This document shows, piece by piece, positions 8,471 to 16,858 of a DNA stretch of 64,000 nucleotides (within the stretch, counting starts at the first letter, position 1; every line of letters begins with the position of its first letter). The position numbers and the translations under genes were made by a program. The stretch is from positions 186,001-250,000 of the forward strand of contig NZ_JAQZSM010000001.1 in the NCBI RefSeq assembly GCF_028745735.1, read 5' to 3'. The DNA comes from Roseinatronobacter alkalisoli. Lineage in GTDB: Bacteria; Pseudomonadota; Alphaproteobacteria; Rhodobacterales; Rhodobacteraceae. Under the pieces are notes generated by a model that saw only the letters and a list, made by a program, of their open reading frames with translations, did no database searches and was not told the origin of the DNA.

Positions 8471-9130
8471 ATGTTCAAACCCCTGACAGCAGATGACGGC
8501 CATCGTTTTGAATGCTGGATGCAGCCCGCAGAAGGATCACCGCAAGGCGGGCTGGTCATTCTGCAGGAAATATTTGGTGTGACCGAACAATTGCGCGGCG
8601 TCGCCAGGGACTATGCGGCAAAAGGGTTCAACATCGCCATTCCCGCCCTGTTTGACCGCCAGCAGCGCGGCGCAATCATCCCGTTTGACAATGCCGCGCC
8701 GGGCCGGGACATGATGCTGGCCGCAAAGCCGGATGACACAATGCGCGACATCGCCGCCGCCGTGAACGCGCTTGCGCAAACAAGCAACAAGGTCGCGGTT
8801 TTGGGGTTTTGCTGGGGCGGTGGGCTGGCAATCCGTGCGGCGCAGGTGCTGGATATTGCCTGTGCTGTCCGCTTTTACGGGACACGTTTGCCGCAATATA
8901 TGGACATGGCGCTGGGCAAACCCGTTCAGGGCCATTTCGGCACGCGTGACGACCATGTTCCGCCGGAAATGCTGGATCAAGCGCGCGCGGCGTTCCCGAC
9001 GCTGGAAATTCACATGTATGACTGTGGGCACGCATTCGCCAATGATGCGCGCCCGGATGCCTATGACGCCGAAGCGGCGACGCTGGCGCATGCCCGCGCG
9101 CAGGCATTTCTGTCTACGCATCTGGGTTAG
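8471..9130 (+). CDS. Dienelactone hydrolase family protein
   Basis: A 219-residue alpha/beta hydrolase of the carboxymethylenebutenolidase type. The catalytic triad is visible: Cys114 in GFCWGG, Asp160 in HFGTRD, His187 in YDCGHAFAN; Glu33 in LQEIFGV is the conserved helper. The ATG at 8471 is chosen because AGGAGA lies just upstream and the protein then begins as family members do. The frame runs back to 8147, but that extension would cross the tetR gene and both operator sites. Divergent from the tetR-TAXI-TRAP-lactonase operon, it may open a lactone related to the imported compound. The substrate is not shown by sequence. Confidence 0.88.
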   Translation: MFKPLTADDGHRFECWMQPAEGSPQGGLVILQEIFGVTEQLRGVARDYAAKGFNIAIPALFDRQQRGAIIPFDNAAPGRDMMLAAKPDDTMRDIAAAVNALAQTSNKVAVLGFCWGGGLAIRAAQVLDIACAVRFYGTRLPQYMDMALGKPVQGHFGTRDDHVPPEMLDQARAAFPTLEIHMYDCGHAFANDARPDAYDAEAATLAHARAQAFLSTHLG

Positions 9131-9170
9131 CGTGTGATCATGTCAGGCAGAAACGCAAAGGCTGGTTACT

Positions 9171-9388
9171 GGCCTGAAGCAGTCACCCAAAGGCGCGGAA
9201 TCAAGGCCGCAGGCCGCCGCGCCATCGGCGGGCCGTCCCGCGGCCTGCCGATGACCTGATGTCAGTCAAGTCCTTTGAACTCAGGAGTATGCCGCCTGCA
9301 TAAAGTGAACTTCTCCAACGTGGGGTCGGCAGTCCCCGGCCCACCGATGGCGCGGGCTTGATCCGAGTGCAAATGTCCCCTTCAGGCC
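9171..9388 (+). repeat. Structured intergenic repeat, copy 1
   Basis: The 338-base gap 9131-9468 between the convergent hydrolase and RidA genes has no gene; it holds a copy of a repeat also found inverted at 22728-22926. Bases 9211-9316 (106 bases) match the other copy without a mismatch by eye, and similarity extends over 9195-9359. Internal hairpins include CGGCGGGCCG with CGGCCTGCCG, TATGC with GCATA, and GGGG with CCCC. CCGCGCCATCGGCGGGCC near the left pairs, with one mismatch, with bases 9339-9356. GGCCTGAAG (9171-9179) and CTTCAGGCC (9380-9388) could be outer inverted ends. It may be a small non-autonomous mobile element or a structured RNA. Confidence 0.75.
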
Positions 9389-9468
9389 GGAACCACCCGC
9401 CAAACAGAATGCTTCAGCCTGTTCTGATCAGACTTGCAGTCAGGGCGCGGGCGATGCCGCCCGTTCCG

Positions 9469-9933
9469 TTACCCGATTTCAAAAATCCCATCGATTTCAA
9501 CCGCGACACCCAATGGCAGGGACGGGGCACCGACTGCCACGCGGGCGTGACGCCCTGCTTCGCCGAACACCGCAACCATCAGGTCAGACGCGCCGTTCAC
9601 GACCTTTGGCTGGTCCGTGAAATCGGCGGTGCAATTGACAAAACCTGTCAGTTTGACGACGCGCTTTAGCCGCGTCAGGTCGCCGCCGCAGGCCACGCGC
9701 AGCTGTGCGATCAGCGCAAGGGCGCAGCTTTTTGCCGCCGCTGTCCCTTGGGCGATATCCATATCCGCGCCCAGCTTGCCACAGATCAGGCCATCTGCCC
9801 CAGTGCTGATCTGCCCCGACACAAAGACAAGCGCGCCGCTTTGCACGAAAGGGACATAATTTGCCGCAGGGGCGGGCGCGTCCGGCAGGGTCAGGCCAAG
9901 TTCGGACAGGCGGGTTTCGATGGGGTTTGTCAT
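9469..9933 (-). CDS. RidA family protein
   Basis: A 154-residue protein of the RidA (YjgF/YER057c) family. The motif GALVFVSGQISTGADG and the C-terminal block HARVAVGAPSLPLGVAVEID, with the Arg position used for imine deamination, are visible. RidA proteins hydrolyse reactive enamines and imines released by PLP enzymes. The gene is the last of a three-gene operon after a class IV aminotransferase and a sulfotransferase-like gene, with only 4 bases to its upstream neighbour, so it probably removes by-products of that aminotransferase. Its extended N-terminus is typical of the RidA subgroup around 150 residues. Confidence 0.9.
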   Translation of the reverse strand: MTNPIETRLSELGLTLPDAPAPAANYVPFVQSGALVFVSGQISTGADGLICGKLGADMDIAQGTAAAKSCALALIAQLRVACGGDLTRLKRVVKLTGFVNCTADFTDQPKVVNGASDLMVAVFGEAGRHARVAVGAPSLPLGVAVEIDGIFEIG

Positions 9934-9937
9934 GTGT

Positions 9938-10690
9938 TCAGTCCTTGTCAGTTGAAGTCAGCAAAGGCGTGGTCAATCTGTACTGTGCCAGGCGTTCATA
10001 ATGGGGCAGCGCTGCATCGCGGATACGGGCATATCCGGCTTCCAGCTCCGGCAGTGGTCCTTCGCGCCCGGCGAAGCCGCTGGAACGGTGAACTGCCCCA
10101 TACCAGACCGGCGCCCAGACCCCGTCAAAGGGTTTTGGCCCCGGTTGCCATGTCAGCATACGGTCTGTGAACGCAATCCCAAGGGCTGCGCATAACGCTT
10201 GCAGCATTGCGTCCGGGGCCGCGCGGATATCGGCGGAATCGATGACAACAGGCGCGGCACCAGTGCTTTGCGCGACCTGATCGAATAGTTCGGCCTGTTG
10301 CACAAACCCGATATCATCTAGCCCCACAGCTGCATATTTCGCGGAAAAACTTGCCAAAACCCGACTTGGGTGCCGGATAAGAAAGGCATGGGTCACACCC
10401 GCCATCCAGTCGCGGGGCATGCCGCTGATCATATGCTGGCACATGTGTTTCTGGAAGAATACCGGCTGGCCGTCCGCGTCGGAATGGGCCAGATCATGCG
10501 CCACGCGTGCGGCGTCCTGTTCGCTTGCGGCCATGATTTCGGCGTGCATTGGGTGTGCCAGTCCCGTGGCCTGAAGATACGCCGCGTAAAACGGTTCATC
10601 CCAGACCGCGCAATCCCCGCGCGCCGCGAAGGAATACATCATTGCCGTTGACAGGTTGCGTGGCCCTGACCACATGGCAATGCGCTTCAT
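9938..10690 (-). CDS. Sulfotransferase-like P-loop protein
   Basis: A 250-residue protein beginning MKRIAMWSGPRNLSTAMM, which matches the 5'-phosphosulfate-binding loop of sulfotransferase-fold proteins (R-N-x-S/T-T). FLIRHPSRVLASFSAKY resembles the second (3'-phosphate) motif. The substrate cannot be told from sequence, and some proteins of this fold are not proven to transfer sulfate. It overlaps the aminotransferase gene by 4 bases (ATGA) and precedes ridA by 4 bases, so the three genes are translated together, suggesting work on one amino- or keto-compound. Confidence 0.7.
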   Translation of the reverse strand: MKRIAMWSGPRNLSTAMMYSFAARGDCAVWDEPFYAAYLQATGLAHPMHAEIMAASEQDAARVAHDLAHSDADGQPVFFQKHMCQHMISGMPRDWMAGVTHAFLIRHPSRVLASFSAKYAAVGLDDIGFVQQAELFDQVAQSTGAAPVVIDSADIRAAPDAMLQALCAALGIAFTDRMLTWQPGPKPFDGVWAPVWYGAVHRSSGFAGREGPLPELEAGYARIRDAALPHYERLAQYRLTTPLLTSTDKD

Positions 10691-11580
10691 GCACCCACCA
10701 TGTCCATATACAAATCCCTTATCCGCGCGGTGACTGGCCCCAGTTGTCCATCCCCGATCCGGCGACCGTCGATTTCACTGACAGGGGTTTGCGCACCGAA
10801 GCTGCCGGTCAGAAACGCCTCTTCCGCGCTATAGGCGTCCACCAGCGAAAAGTTCCGTTCATATACGGGAATGCCATTGCCCCTGCACAGATCGATGACA
10901 GCGCGGCGGGTGATCCCGTTCATGCAATAGTCGCCCGTGCTGGTCCAGACTTCGCCCTTGCGCACGATAAAGAAGTTGCAGGCATTGGTCGTGTTCACAA
11001 ACCCATGCACGTCCAGCATCAATGCTTCATCCGCGCCGGCCTTTTCGGCGGCAATACAGGCCAGAATGCAGTTCAGTTTCGAATGGCTGTTCAGTTTCGG
11101 GTCTTGTGTCATGGGCAGGCCGCGCAGATGCGGCACTGTGGCCAGCCGGATCGGGCGCGCAATTGCGGGGCGGGAATGCTCCATGATGATGGCAATCGTC
11201 GGACCGGACCGCGACAATGCCGGGTGCTGGAAAGGCCGCGTCTTGACACCGCGCGTGACCATCAACCGGGCATGCGCGTCGGTCTGCATATTGTTGGCGG
11301 CGCGCGTCTGCTCCAGCGCGTCCATGATCTGCGCAGGGGTTTGCCCGATTTCCAGATCAATTGCCTTGGCCGCTTCAAACAATCGTTCGATATGCGCATC
11401 CAGAAAGGCCCAGACGCCATTGTAAAGCCGCAACCCTTCCCACACGCCATCGCCCAGCATGAAGCCCGAATCATAGACCGAAACCAGCGCCTGCGCGCGG
11501 GGTTTCAACTGTCCGTTCACCCAGATCTGGATGTCGGCGTTGCGCGCATCTTCTGCCGCTTGATGCGTGAATGTGTCCAT
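10687..11580 (-). CDS. Class IV PLP aminotransferase (branched-chain / D-amino acid type)
   Basis: A 297-residue fold-type IV enzyme. The N-terminus VSVYDSGFMLGDGVWEGLR and the PLP lysine Lys168 (NSHSKLNCILA) are clear, as is the late GITRRAVIDLC block. In the usual motif G-[YF]-V-x-E-G, the Glu that contacts the pyridine nitrogen appears to be replaced: this protein reads HGFVNTTNACNFFIV. Judged by eye, that places it outside ordinary IlvE or D-alanine aminotransferase. It heads an operon with a sulfotransferase-like gene (ATGA overlap) and ridA. The general class is secure; the substrate is unknown. Confidence 0.85.
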   Translation of the reverse strand: MDTFTHQAAEDARNADIQIWVNGQLKPRAQALVSVYDSGFMLGDGVWEGLRLYNGVWAFLDAHIERLFEAAKAIDLEIGQTPAQIMDALEQTRAANNMQTDAHARLMVTRGVKTRPFQHPALSRSGPTIAIIMEHSRPAIARPIRLATVPHLRGLPMTQDPKLNSHSKLNCILACIAAEKAGADEALMLDVHGFVNTTNACNFFIVRKGEVWTSTGDYCMNGITRRAVIDLCRGNGIPVYERNFSLVDAYSAEEAFLTGSFGAQTPVSEIDGRRIGDGQLGPVTARIRDLYMDMVGA

Positions 11581-11634
11581 GTGTTTCCCTTCTCCGCGGC
11601 GCAGGCTAGCGTGTCTGTGCGCAGGCGCAAGGGG

Positions 11635-12888
11635 TCAGGCGCGCAGGCGGGTCTCAGACCTGCCGGAGATCGTGACATCAATAATGGAACCGACGGGCTG
11701 CGGGGTTTCGAAATCAACTTCGGTGAATTGTTCGGTGCGGCCCATGTGGGGGTTTTCCATCAGCACCCGATGGCGCTTGCCCTGCTGCGCGGTCAGATGC
11801 GTGGCGCAGGCGCGCGTGCCTGCATCGCGCAGACGTGCGGCGCGGTCCCGGATGGCTTGCCCCGCCACTTGCGGCATGCGCGCGGCAGGCGTGCCCTTGC
11901 GCGGGCTGAAGGGGAAGACATGCAGGAATGTCAGCCCGCAATCATCCACCAGTTTCAGGGAATTGGCAAACATCGCGTCGGTTTCAGTCGGAAAGCCCGC
12001 GATGATATCCGCGCCGAACACCATGTCAGGGCGCAGGCGGCGGGCCTCTTCGCAAAAGCGGATGGCGTCATCGCGCAAATGGCGGCGTTTCATGCGTTTC
12101 AGGATCATGTCATCGCCAGCCTGCAGCGACAGGTGCAGATGCGGCATCAGGCGCGCTTCCGTGGCGATGGCTTCCATCAGGGCGGGGTCTGCTTCAATCG
12201 AATCGATTGACGAAATCCGCAGGCGGGCCAGATCGGGCACCAGTTTCAGGATGCGGCGCACCAGATCGCCCAGTCGCGGGGTCGCGGGTAGATCCGCGCC
12301 CCAGCTTGTCAGGTCCACGCCAGTCAGCACCACCTCATGATAGCCTTGTCCGACCAGGCGTTTGATCTGTTCCACCACCACCCCCGCCGGGACAGAGCGC
12401 GAATTGCCCCGCCCGAACGGAATGATGCAAAATGTGCAGCGATGATCACACCCATTCTGCACCTGCACATAAGCGCGCGCGCGGGTGCCGAACCCGTCGA
12501 TCAGGTGCCCGGCGGTTTCGCGCACCGACATGATGTCATCGACCTGCACCCGTTCGGTTGCGCCAATCAGGTCAGGGGTCAGTTGTGCCCATGTGGCCGC
12601 CTGCATCTTTTCGGTATTGCCGATGACACGGGTCACTTCGGGCATGGCAGCAAATGTTTCGGGTTCGGTCTGCGCGGCGCAGCCGGTCACGATGATGGGT
12701 GCATCGGGGTGTTCCCGGCGCAGACGACGGATTTCCTGTCGCGCCTTGCGCACCGCTTCGGCAGTGACCGCGCAGGTATTGACCACGACAGCACCCTGCA
12801 CGCCCGCAGATTCCGCAAGGGCCTTCATCGCCTCTGTTTCATAGGCATTCAGGCGGCAGCCAAGTGTGGTGAAGACAGGCGCGCTCAT
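11635..12888 (-). CDS. mtaB: tRNA t6A37 methylthiotransferase MtaB
   Basis: A 417-residue radical-SAM methylthiotransferase that converts t6A at position 37 of ANN-reading tRNAs to ms2t6A. It has the N-terminal cluster domain ([32 protein letters not shown]), the radical-SAM motif CDHRCTFC, the RGNSRS motif and a short C-terminal TRAM-like region. The start overlaps the dapF stop by 4 bases (ATGA). MiaB is less likely because the N-terminus and the [17 protein letters not shown] stretch are MtaB-like. Confidence 0.93.
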   Translation of the reverse strand: MSAPVFTTLGCRLNAYETEAMKALAESAGVQGAVVVNTCAVTAEAVRKARQEIRRLRREHPDAPIIVTGCAAQTEPETFAAMPEVTRVIGNTEKMQAATWAQLTPDLIGATERVQVDDIMSVRETAGHLIDGFGTRARAYVQVQNGCDHRCTFCIIPFGRGNSRSVPAGVVVEQIKRLVGQGYHEVVLTGVDLTSWGADLPATPRLGDLVRRILKLVPDLARLRISSIDSIEADPALMEAIATEARLMPHLHLSLQAGDDMILKRMKRRHLRDDAIRFCEEARRLRPDMVFGADIIAGFPTETDAMFANSLKLVDDCGLTFLHVFPFSPRKGTPAARMPQVAGQAIRDRAARLRDAGTRACATHLTAQQGKRHRVLMENPHMGRTEQFTEVDFETPQPVGSIIDVTISGRSETRLRA

Positions 12889-13718
12889 CTATGGGCCGCG
12901 ATGAATTCGGCTGACAGGGTTGCGTCAAACACATGCGCGACAGGACCGGAGAGCCACACGCCATCGTCGCGCCAGTCCACCAGAAGTTGCCCGCCATCGG
13001 CGTCAATGCGTACCCGTCGCCCTGTCAGCCCGCGCCGGTGCGCGGCAACAGCAGTGGCACAGGCACCGGACCCGCAGGCAAGCGTTATGCCTGTGCCGCG
13101 TTCCCACACCCGAAGGCGCAGGTGGTCGGGGGCTGTCACGCTGGCAAATTCGACATTGGTTGCCTGCGGGAACAGTGCGTGATGTTCAATATCGCGCCCC
13201 AGAGCAGCCACAGGCGCGGCGTCTGCATCCGCCACGAAGAAAACGCAATGCGGGTTGCCCATGCCCACGCCCGCAGGGTCGCCCTCTATCGGCAGATGAT
13301 CGGTGTCGCAGGCATGCGCCAGGGGAATGTCCTGCCAGTCCAGCAGCGGCGCACCCATATTCACCCATATCTGCCCCTGCCGGTTTTCCGCCACCAGAAT
13401 GCCGCGTGCAGTGCGGATGCGCAGCCGGTCCAGACCGCGTGCTGTCATGACCATATCTGCCACGCAGCGGGTCGCATTTCCGCAGGCCCCCGCGCGCGAT
13501 CCGTCGGCATTCCAGAAATCAAGGTCCAGATCGGCGGCATCGGACTGGCGCAACTCCGCCAACTGGTCAAACCCCACGCCGCGATGGCGGTCGCCGATGG
13601 CGGCGGCCAGCGCAGTTGTCATTACCCCGTCTGCCTGATGCATCGAGTCGATGATAACAAAGTCGTTGCCAGCGCCATGCATTTTGACAAAGGCTAGGGG
13701 GGCGTTCACATCCGTCAT
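12885..13718 (-). CDS. dapF: Diaminopimelate epimerase
   Basis: A 277-residue enzyme interconverting LL- and meso-diaminopimelate for lysine and peptidoglycan synthesis. Both catalytic cysteines are in place: [11 protein letters not shown] and [11 protein letters not shown]. The N-terminal [12 protein letters not shown] is diagnostic. It is followed directly by mtaB with an ATGA overlap, an arrangement I recall from other Rhodobacterales. A tRNA-Lys gene lies upstream on the other strand. Confidence 0.96.
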   Translation of the reverse strand: MTDVNAPLAFVKMHGAGNDFVIIDSMHQADGVMTTALAAAIGDRHRGVGFDQLAELRQSDAADLDLDFWNADGSRAGACGNATRCVADMVMTARGLDRLRIRTARGILVAENRQGQIWVNMGAPLLDWQDIPLAHACDTDHLPIEGDPAGVGMGNPHCVFFVADADAAPVAALGRDIEHHALFPQATNVEFASVTAPDHLRLRVWERGTGITLACGSGACATAVAAHRRGLTGRRVRIDADGGQLLVDWRDDGVWLSGPVAHVFDATLSAEFIAAHR

Positions 13719-13847
13719 GCGCGCGATATAAGTGGCCGACAGCGCGCTGACCAGCCGTCATTTCAACATTGCCTCGAATTCCTGTGCGAAAAGCGCATTT
13801 CGCCCTTGACCCGGTGACCGTGCTTTTCTAAGTAGCGCGACATGTGT

Positions 13848-13923
13848 GGGCCGGTAGCTCAGTTGGTAGAGCAGCTGACTTTTAATCAGCGGGTCACAGG
13901 TTCGAATCCTGTCCGGCTCACCA
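13848..13923 (+). tRNA. tRNA-Lys (UUU)
   Basis: A 76-base cloverleaf. The acceptor arm pairs GGGCCGG with CCGGCTC (one G-U), the D arm is GCTC...GAGC, the anticodon stem GCTGA/TCAGC encloses the loop CTTTTAA with anticodon TTT, and the T arm carries GGTTCGAATCC. The discriminator A and an encoded CCA end at 13923. Confidence 0.97.
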
Positions 13924-14040
13924 TCTTTTAGTGACATCAAGTAATTGTAACATACCGCATGCTGATTCGGCTGCGCGACAGATCTTGCAAGCGTGACCGG
14001 TTCTGCCCATATCCAGTCCATTGCTGAAAGGGGTATTGTG

Positions 14041-14934
14041 ATGACAGGTTACTTCAAGACCGCTGTGCTGATGGCGGCCATGACTGCGCTGTTTATGGGC
14101 GTGGGCTATGCGATTGGCGGTGGCGCCGGGTTGCTGATCGCGCTGGCCGTGGCCGCAGGCATGAATGCCTTTGCCTACTGGAATTCGGACAAAGCCGTTT
14201 TGCGGATGCACAATGCGCAGGAATGCAACAGCCAGATTCACCCCGATTTGCAGCGAATGGTTCACAAGCTGGCCGATGACGCGGGCATGCCGCCCCCGCG
14301 CGTCTATGTTATTGATCAGGACCAGCCCAATGCTTTTGCCACCGGGCGTAACCCTGAAAACGCTGCTGTGGCCGCGACAACCGGCCTGTTGCGGCGTATG
14401 TCACGCGAAGAAATTGCCGCCGTCATGGCGCATGAACTGGCGCATATCCGCAATTATGACACGCTGATCATGACCATCACAGCCACCTTTGCCGGTGCGA
14501 TTTCCATGTTGGCGAATTTCGCGCTGTTTTTTCGCGGCGGCCGCAATCAGGGGGCAGGGGGCGCAATTGCCATGATTGCGGTGATGATTCTGGCACCGCT
14601 GGCGGCAGCGGTGGTGCAGATGGCGATTTCGCGGTCACGCGAATACGAAGCGGACCGCGCTGGTGCGGAAATCTGCGGCAACCCGCTGTGGCTGGCATCA
14701 GCGCTGGAAAAGATTCAGGGCTTTGCGTCTCGGATTGATTTTGACCGCGCCGAAAAGAACCCGCAGACCGCGCATATGTTCATCATAAACCCACTGCATG
14801 TGCATAAGCGCGACAAGCTGTTTTCCACCCACCCGAACACGGAAAACCGCATCGCAGCCCTGGTTCGGCTGGCACAGGAAAACGGCATTTCGCACCCCGC
14901 GCCGCAGTCGCGCGCTGGTAATCCCTGGGGCTGA
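14041..14934 (+). CDS. htpX: Zinc metalloprotease HtpX
   Basis: A 297-residue membrane-bound M48 protease that degrades misfolded membrane proteins. Two N-terminal helices (about 7-45) precede the domain; the zinc motif HELAH is at 131-135 and the third ligand Glu lies in [10 protein letters not shown]. Two further helices lie between about 145 and 210. ATG 14041 is chosen: GAAAGG lies upstream and the protein begins as other HtpX proteins do, while the frame extends to 13993 without a better site. It is convergent with ilvA. Confidence 0.95.
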   Translation: MTGYFKTAVLMAAMTALFMGVGYAIGGGAGLLIALAVAAGMNAFAYWNSDKAVLRMHNAQECNSQIHPDLQRMVHKLADDAGMPPPRVYVIDQDQPNAFATGRNPENAAVAATTGLLRRMSREEIAAVMAHELAHIRNYDTLIMTITATFAGAISMLANFALFFRGGRNQGAGGAIAMIAVMILAPLAAAVVQMAISRSREYEADRAGAEICGNPLWLASALEKIQGFASRIDFDRAEKNPQTAHMFIINPLHVHKRDKLFSTHPNTENRIAALVRLAQENGISHPAPQSRAGNPWG

Positions 14935-14948
14935 TGCATGTTGCGGCA

Positions 14949-15050
14949 AAGCGGGACCGGTTTTCCGCTTCCCGAACAGGCGTTGTCAAAAGGTTCGGTC
15001 GTGTCGTGCGACTGCGGATGCGGGCGATGCGCCTTGATCGATTGCATCCG
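14949..15050. other. Hairpins between convergent htpX and ilvA
   Basis: Two inverted repeats lie in this 127-base gap: AAGCGG (14949-14954) with CCGCTT (14965-14970) around an ACCGGTTTT loop, and CGGATGC (15015-15021) with GCATCCG (15044-15050). Neither has a clear T tract on either strand. They may act in termination from both sides, or be part of a dispersed palindromic repeat. Confidence 0.35.
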
Positions 15051-15061
15051 ACAGCAACGGG

Positions 15062-16309
15062 TCAGATAACAAAATTGGCGATCACCTCGTCATCGGTGAT
15101 GTCGGTGAAGGTGAATCCGTACTCTTCCATCCGTTGAAAAAGCCCATGAAAGTTCTGCGGCTGCGTGGTTTCAATTCCCAACAGAACCGTTCCAAAATTG
15201 CGCGCTGTCTTTTTCAGATATTCGAAACGGGCAATGTCATCCTCTGGTCCCAATATGCCCAGAAAGTCCTTCAGCGCACCGGGGCGCTGGGGCAGGCGCA
15301 GAAGCAGGTACTTCTTGGTGCCGGCGAAACGCATGGCGCGTTCCTTGACCTCTGGCAGGCGTTCAAAGTCGAAATTGCCACCTGACGCAATGCACACGAC
15401 CGTTTTACCCCTGATCTGCGGCGCGATATCCTGAAGCGCATCTATGGACAGCGCGCCTGCAGGCTCCAGAACGATGCCTTCGTGATTCAGCATTTCCAGA
15501 ATGGTAAGGCAGATTCTGTTTTCAGGCACCAGAAACACATGATCCGCTTTTGCGTGGCGCAACCTGTCGAATGTATGTGCCCCGATCTGGGCGACGGCCG
15601 CCCCATCCACGAAATTATCCAGTTTTGGCAGGGTGACGGGCATTCCGGCGTTCAGCGCGGCGCTCAGGCTGGCCCCGCCAAGGGGTTCCACGTAACGCAG
15701 CGCAACCTCTGGGGCCGCATGCGCCAGATAGGCCGACATGCCAGCACCCAAGCCCCCTCCGCCAACGGGCAGGATCAGCATATCGGGCGCATGGCCCAGC
15801 TGCTCCAGTACCTCGACCGCGACACTGGCTTGCCCTTCGATGACGTCTTCATCGTCAAACGGGGACAGGAAATAGGCACCAAGATCACTGCAGAAGCGCT
15901 GCGCCGCGTCCAGCGCCTGATCAAAAATATCGCCTGTCAGCCTGATTTCAATCTGATCCCCGCCGAAGGCACGGGTTTTCATGATTTTTTGTTGGGGCGT
16001 GGTGACGGGCATGAAGATAGTCCCGCGCGCGCCGAAATGCTTGCATGCGAAGGCCACGCCCTGCGCATGGTTGCCGGCACTGGCACATACGAAATGGCGC
16101 TGTCCGGGTGCCTGGGCCAGCCGCTTGCGCATGGCGTTGAATGCGCCCCGAATCTTGTAGCTGCGCACCGGCGACAGGTCTTCGCGTTTCAGCCATATAT
16201 CGGCGTTGAATCGCCGCGACAGATGCTCATTGCGCAATAATGGCGTGGGTGGGAACAGTTCCCGCAAGGCGTTGGTCGCGGTTTGTGCGGTATCCGCGAA
16301 ATCACTCAT
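15062..16309 (-). CDS. ilvA: Threonine ammonia-lyase IlvA (short ACT-like form)
   Basis: A 415-residue PLP enzyme that deaminates threonine to 2-oxobutanoate, the first committed isoleucine step. The PLP lysine is Lys52 in VRSYKIRGAFNAM; the glycine loop VGGGGLGAG and the serine-rich SASAGNHAQG region are present. The C-terminal ~80 residues (KYLLLRLPQRPGALKDFLG) form one ACT-like regulatory domain, as in short biosynthetic forms. The start at 16309 gives a normal N-terminus and overlaps the thioesterase gene by 8 bases; the open frame further upstream shadows that gene. Confidence 0.92.
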   Translation of the reverse strand: MSDFADTAQTATNALRELFPPTPLLRNEHLSRRFNADIWLKREDLSPVRSYKIRGAFNAMRKRLAQAPGQRHFVCASAGNHAQGVAFACKHFGARGTIFMPVTTPQQKIMKTRAFGGDQIEIRLTGDIFDQALDAAQRFCSDLGAYFLSPFDDEDVIEGQASVAVEVLEQLGHAPDMLILPVGGGGLGAGMSAYLAHAAPEVALRYVEPLGGASLSAALNAGMPVTLPKLDNFVDGAAVAQIGAHTFDRLRHAKADHVFLVPENRICLTILEMLNHEGIVLEPAGALSIDALQDIAPQIRGKTVVCIASGGNFDFERLPEVKERAMRFAGTKKYLLLRLPQRPGALKDFLGILGPEDDIARFEYLKKTARNFGTVLLGIETTQPQNFHGLFQRMEEYGFTFTDITDDEVIANFVI

Positions 16310-16730
16310 GGGGGGCCAGCCATTCCTGCAGCTTCGCGCGGATTTCCGGCGGCATGGGTGCGGATTTACGGGTTGCAGGATCGAAAAACACCTCAACCAG
16401 ATCATAGGTTGCATGCACCGCGCCGCTATCCGCGTGCAGCATCCGCATGTGAAAGCAACAGCTTTTCGTGCCAATCCGCGAGACAACACCGTCAATCACA
16501 ATCAGATCCCCCGCCTGCAATTCCTGCACAAAGCGCGTAGTGGCCTGCGCTGCTACAGTATGCACCCCATGCTGAGAGAGCATCTCACTATAAGGCAAGC
16601 CCAGTCTGGTCCACATGTGATAGCTGGCATCGTCGAAAAATGGCGCATAATGGCGCACATTCATATGGCCGAAATGGTCATGGTGCCACGGATGGATGAC
16701 CCCTTGCAGCAGGTTCAGACGGTTTTGCAT
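16302..16730 (-). CDS. 4HBT-type (hotdog-fold) thioesterase
   Basis: A 142-residue hotdog-fold acyl-CoA thioesterase. HPWHHDHFGHMNVRHY carries the catalytic Asp18 followed by GHMN, the pattern of 4-hydroxybenzoyl-CoA thioesterase and YbgC-like enzymes. ATG 16730 is chosen because GGAGG lies 6 bases upstream; the frame reaches 16847 but lacks a site there. Its stop lies 8 bases inside ilvA, so the two are cotranscribed, though no metabolic link is evident. Substrate unknown. Confidence 0.88.
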   Translation of the reverse strand: MQNRLNLLQGVIHPWHHDHFGHMNVRHYAPFFDDASYHMWTRLGLPYSEMLSQHGVHTVAAQATTRFVQELQAGDLIVIDGVVSRIGTKSCCFHMRMLHADSGAVHATYDLVEVFFDPATRKSAPMPPEIRAKLQEWLAPHE

Positions 16731-16858
16731 GTGCCCTCCGACAGCGCGTTCTGGCCAGTGCATAGCATATCTGTGGCCCAACAGAACCCCTGTACCCTTG
16801 CAGCACTGCGCAGAAGCCAATAGACGAATGGAAAACCTGTCATCCAACCGGAGCCGTC

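Noticed and set aside
10549-12210. A 553-codon plus-strand frame
   Set aside because: It lies opposite the aminotransferase and mtaB genes, has Arg/His/Gln-rich shadow composition and no recognisable domain.
13758-14021. An 87-codon minus-strand frame containing DRIRTCDPLIKSQLLYQL
   Set aside because: It is the antisense reading of the tRNA-Lys gene, a well-known false protein in many genomes.
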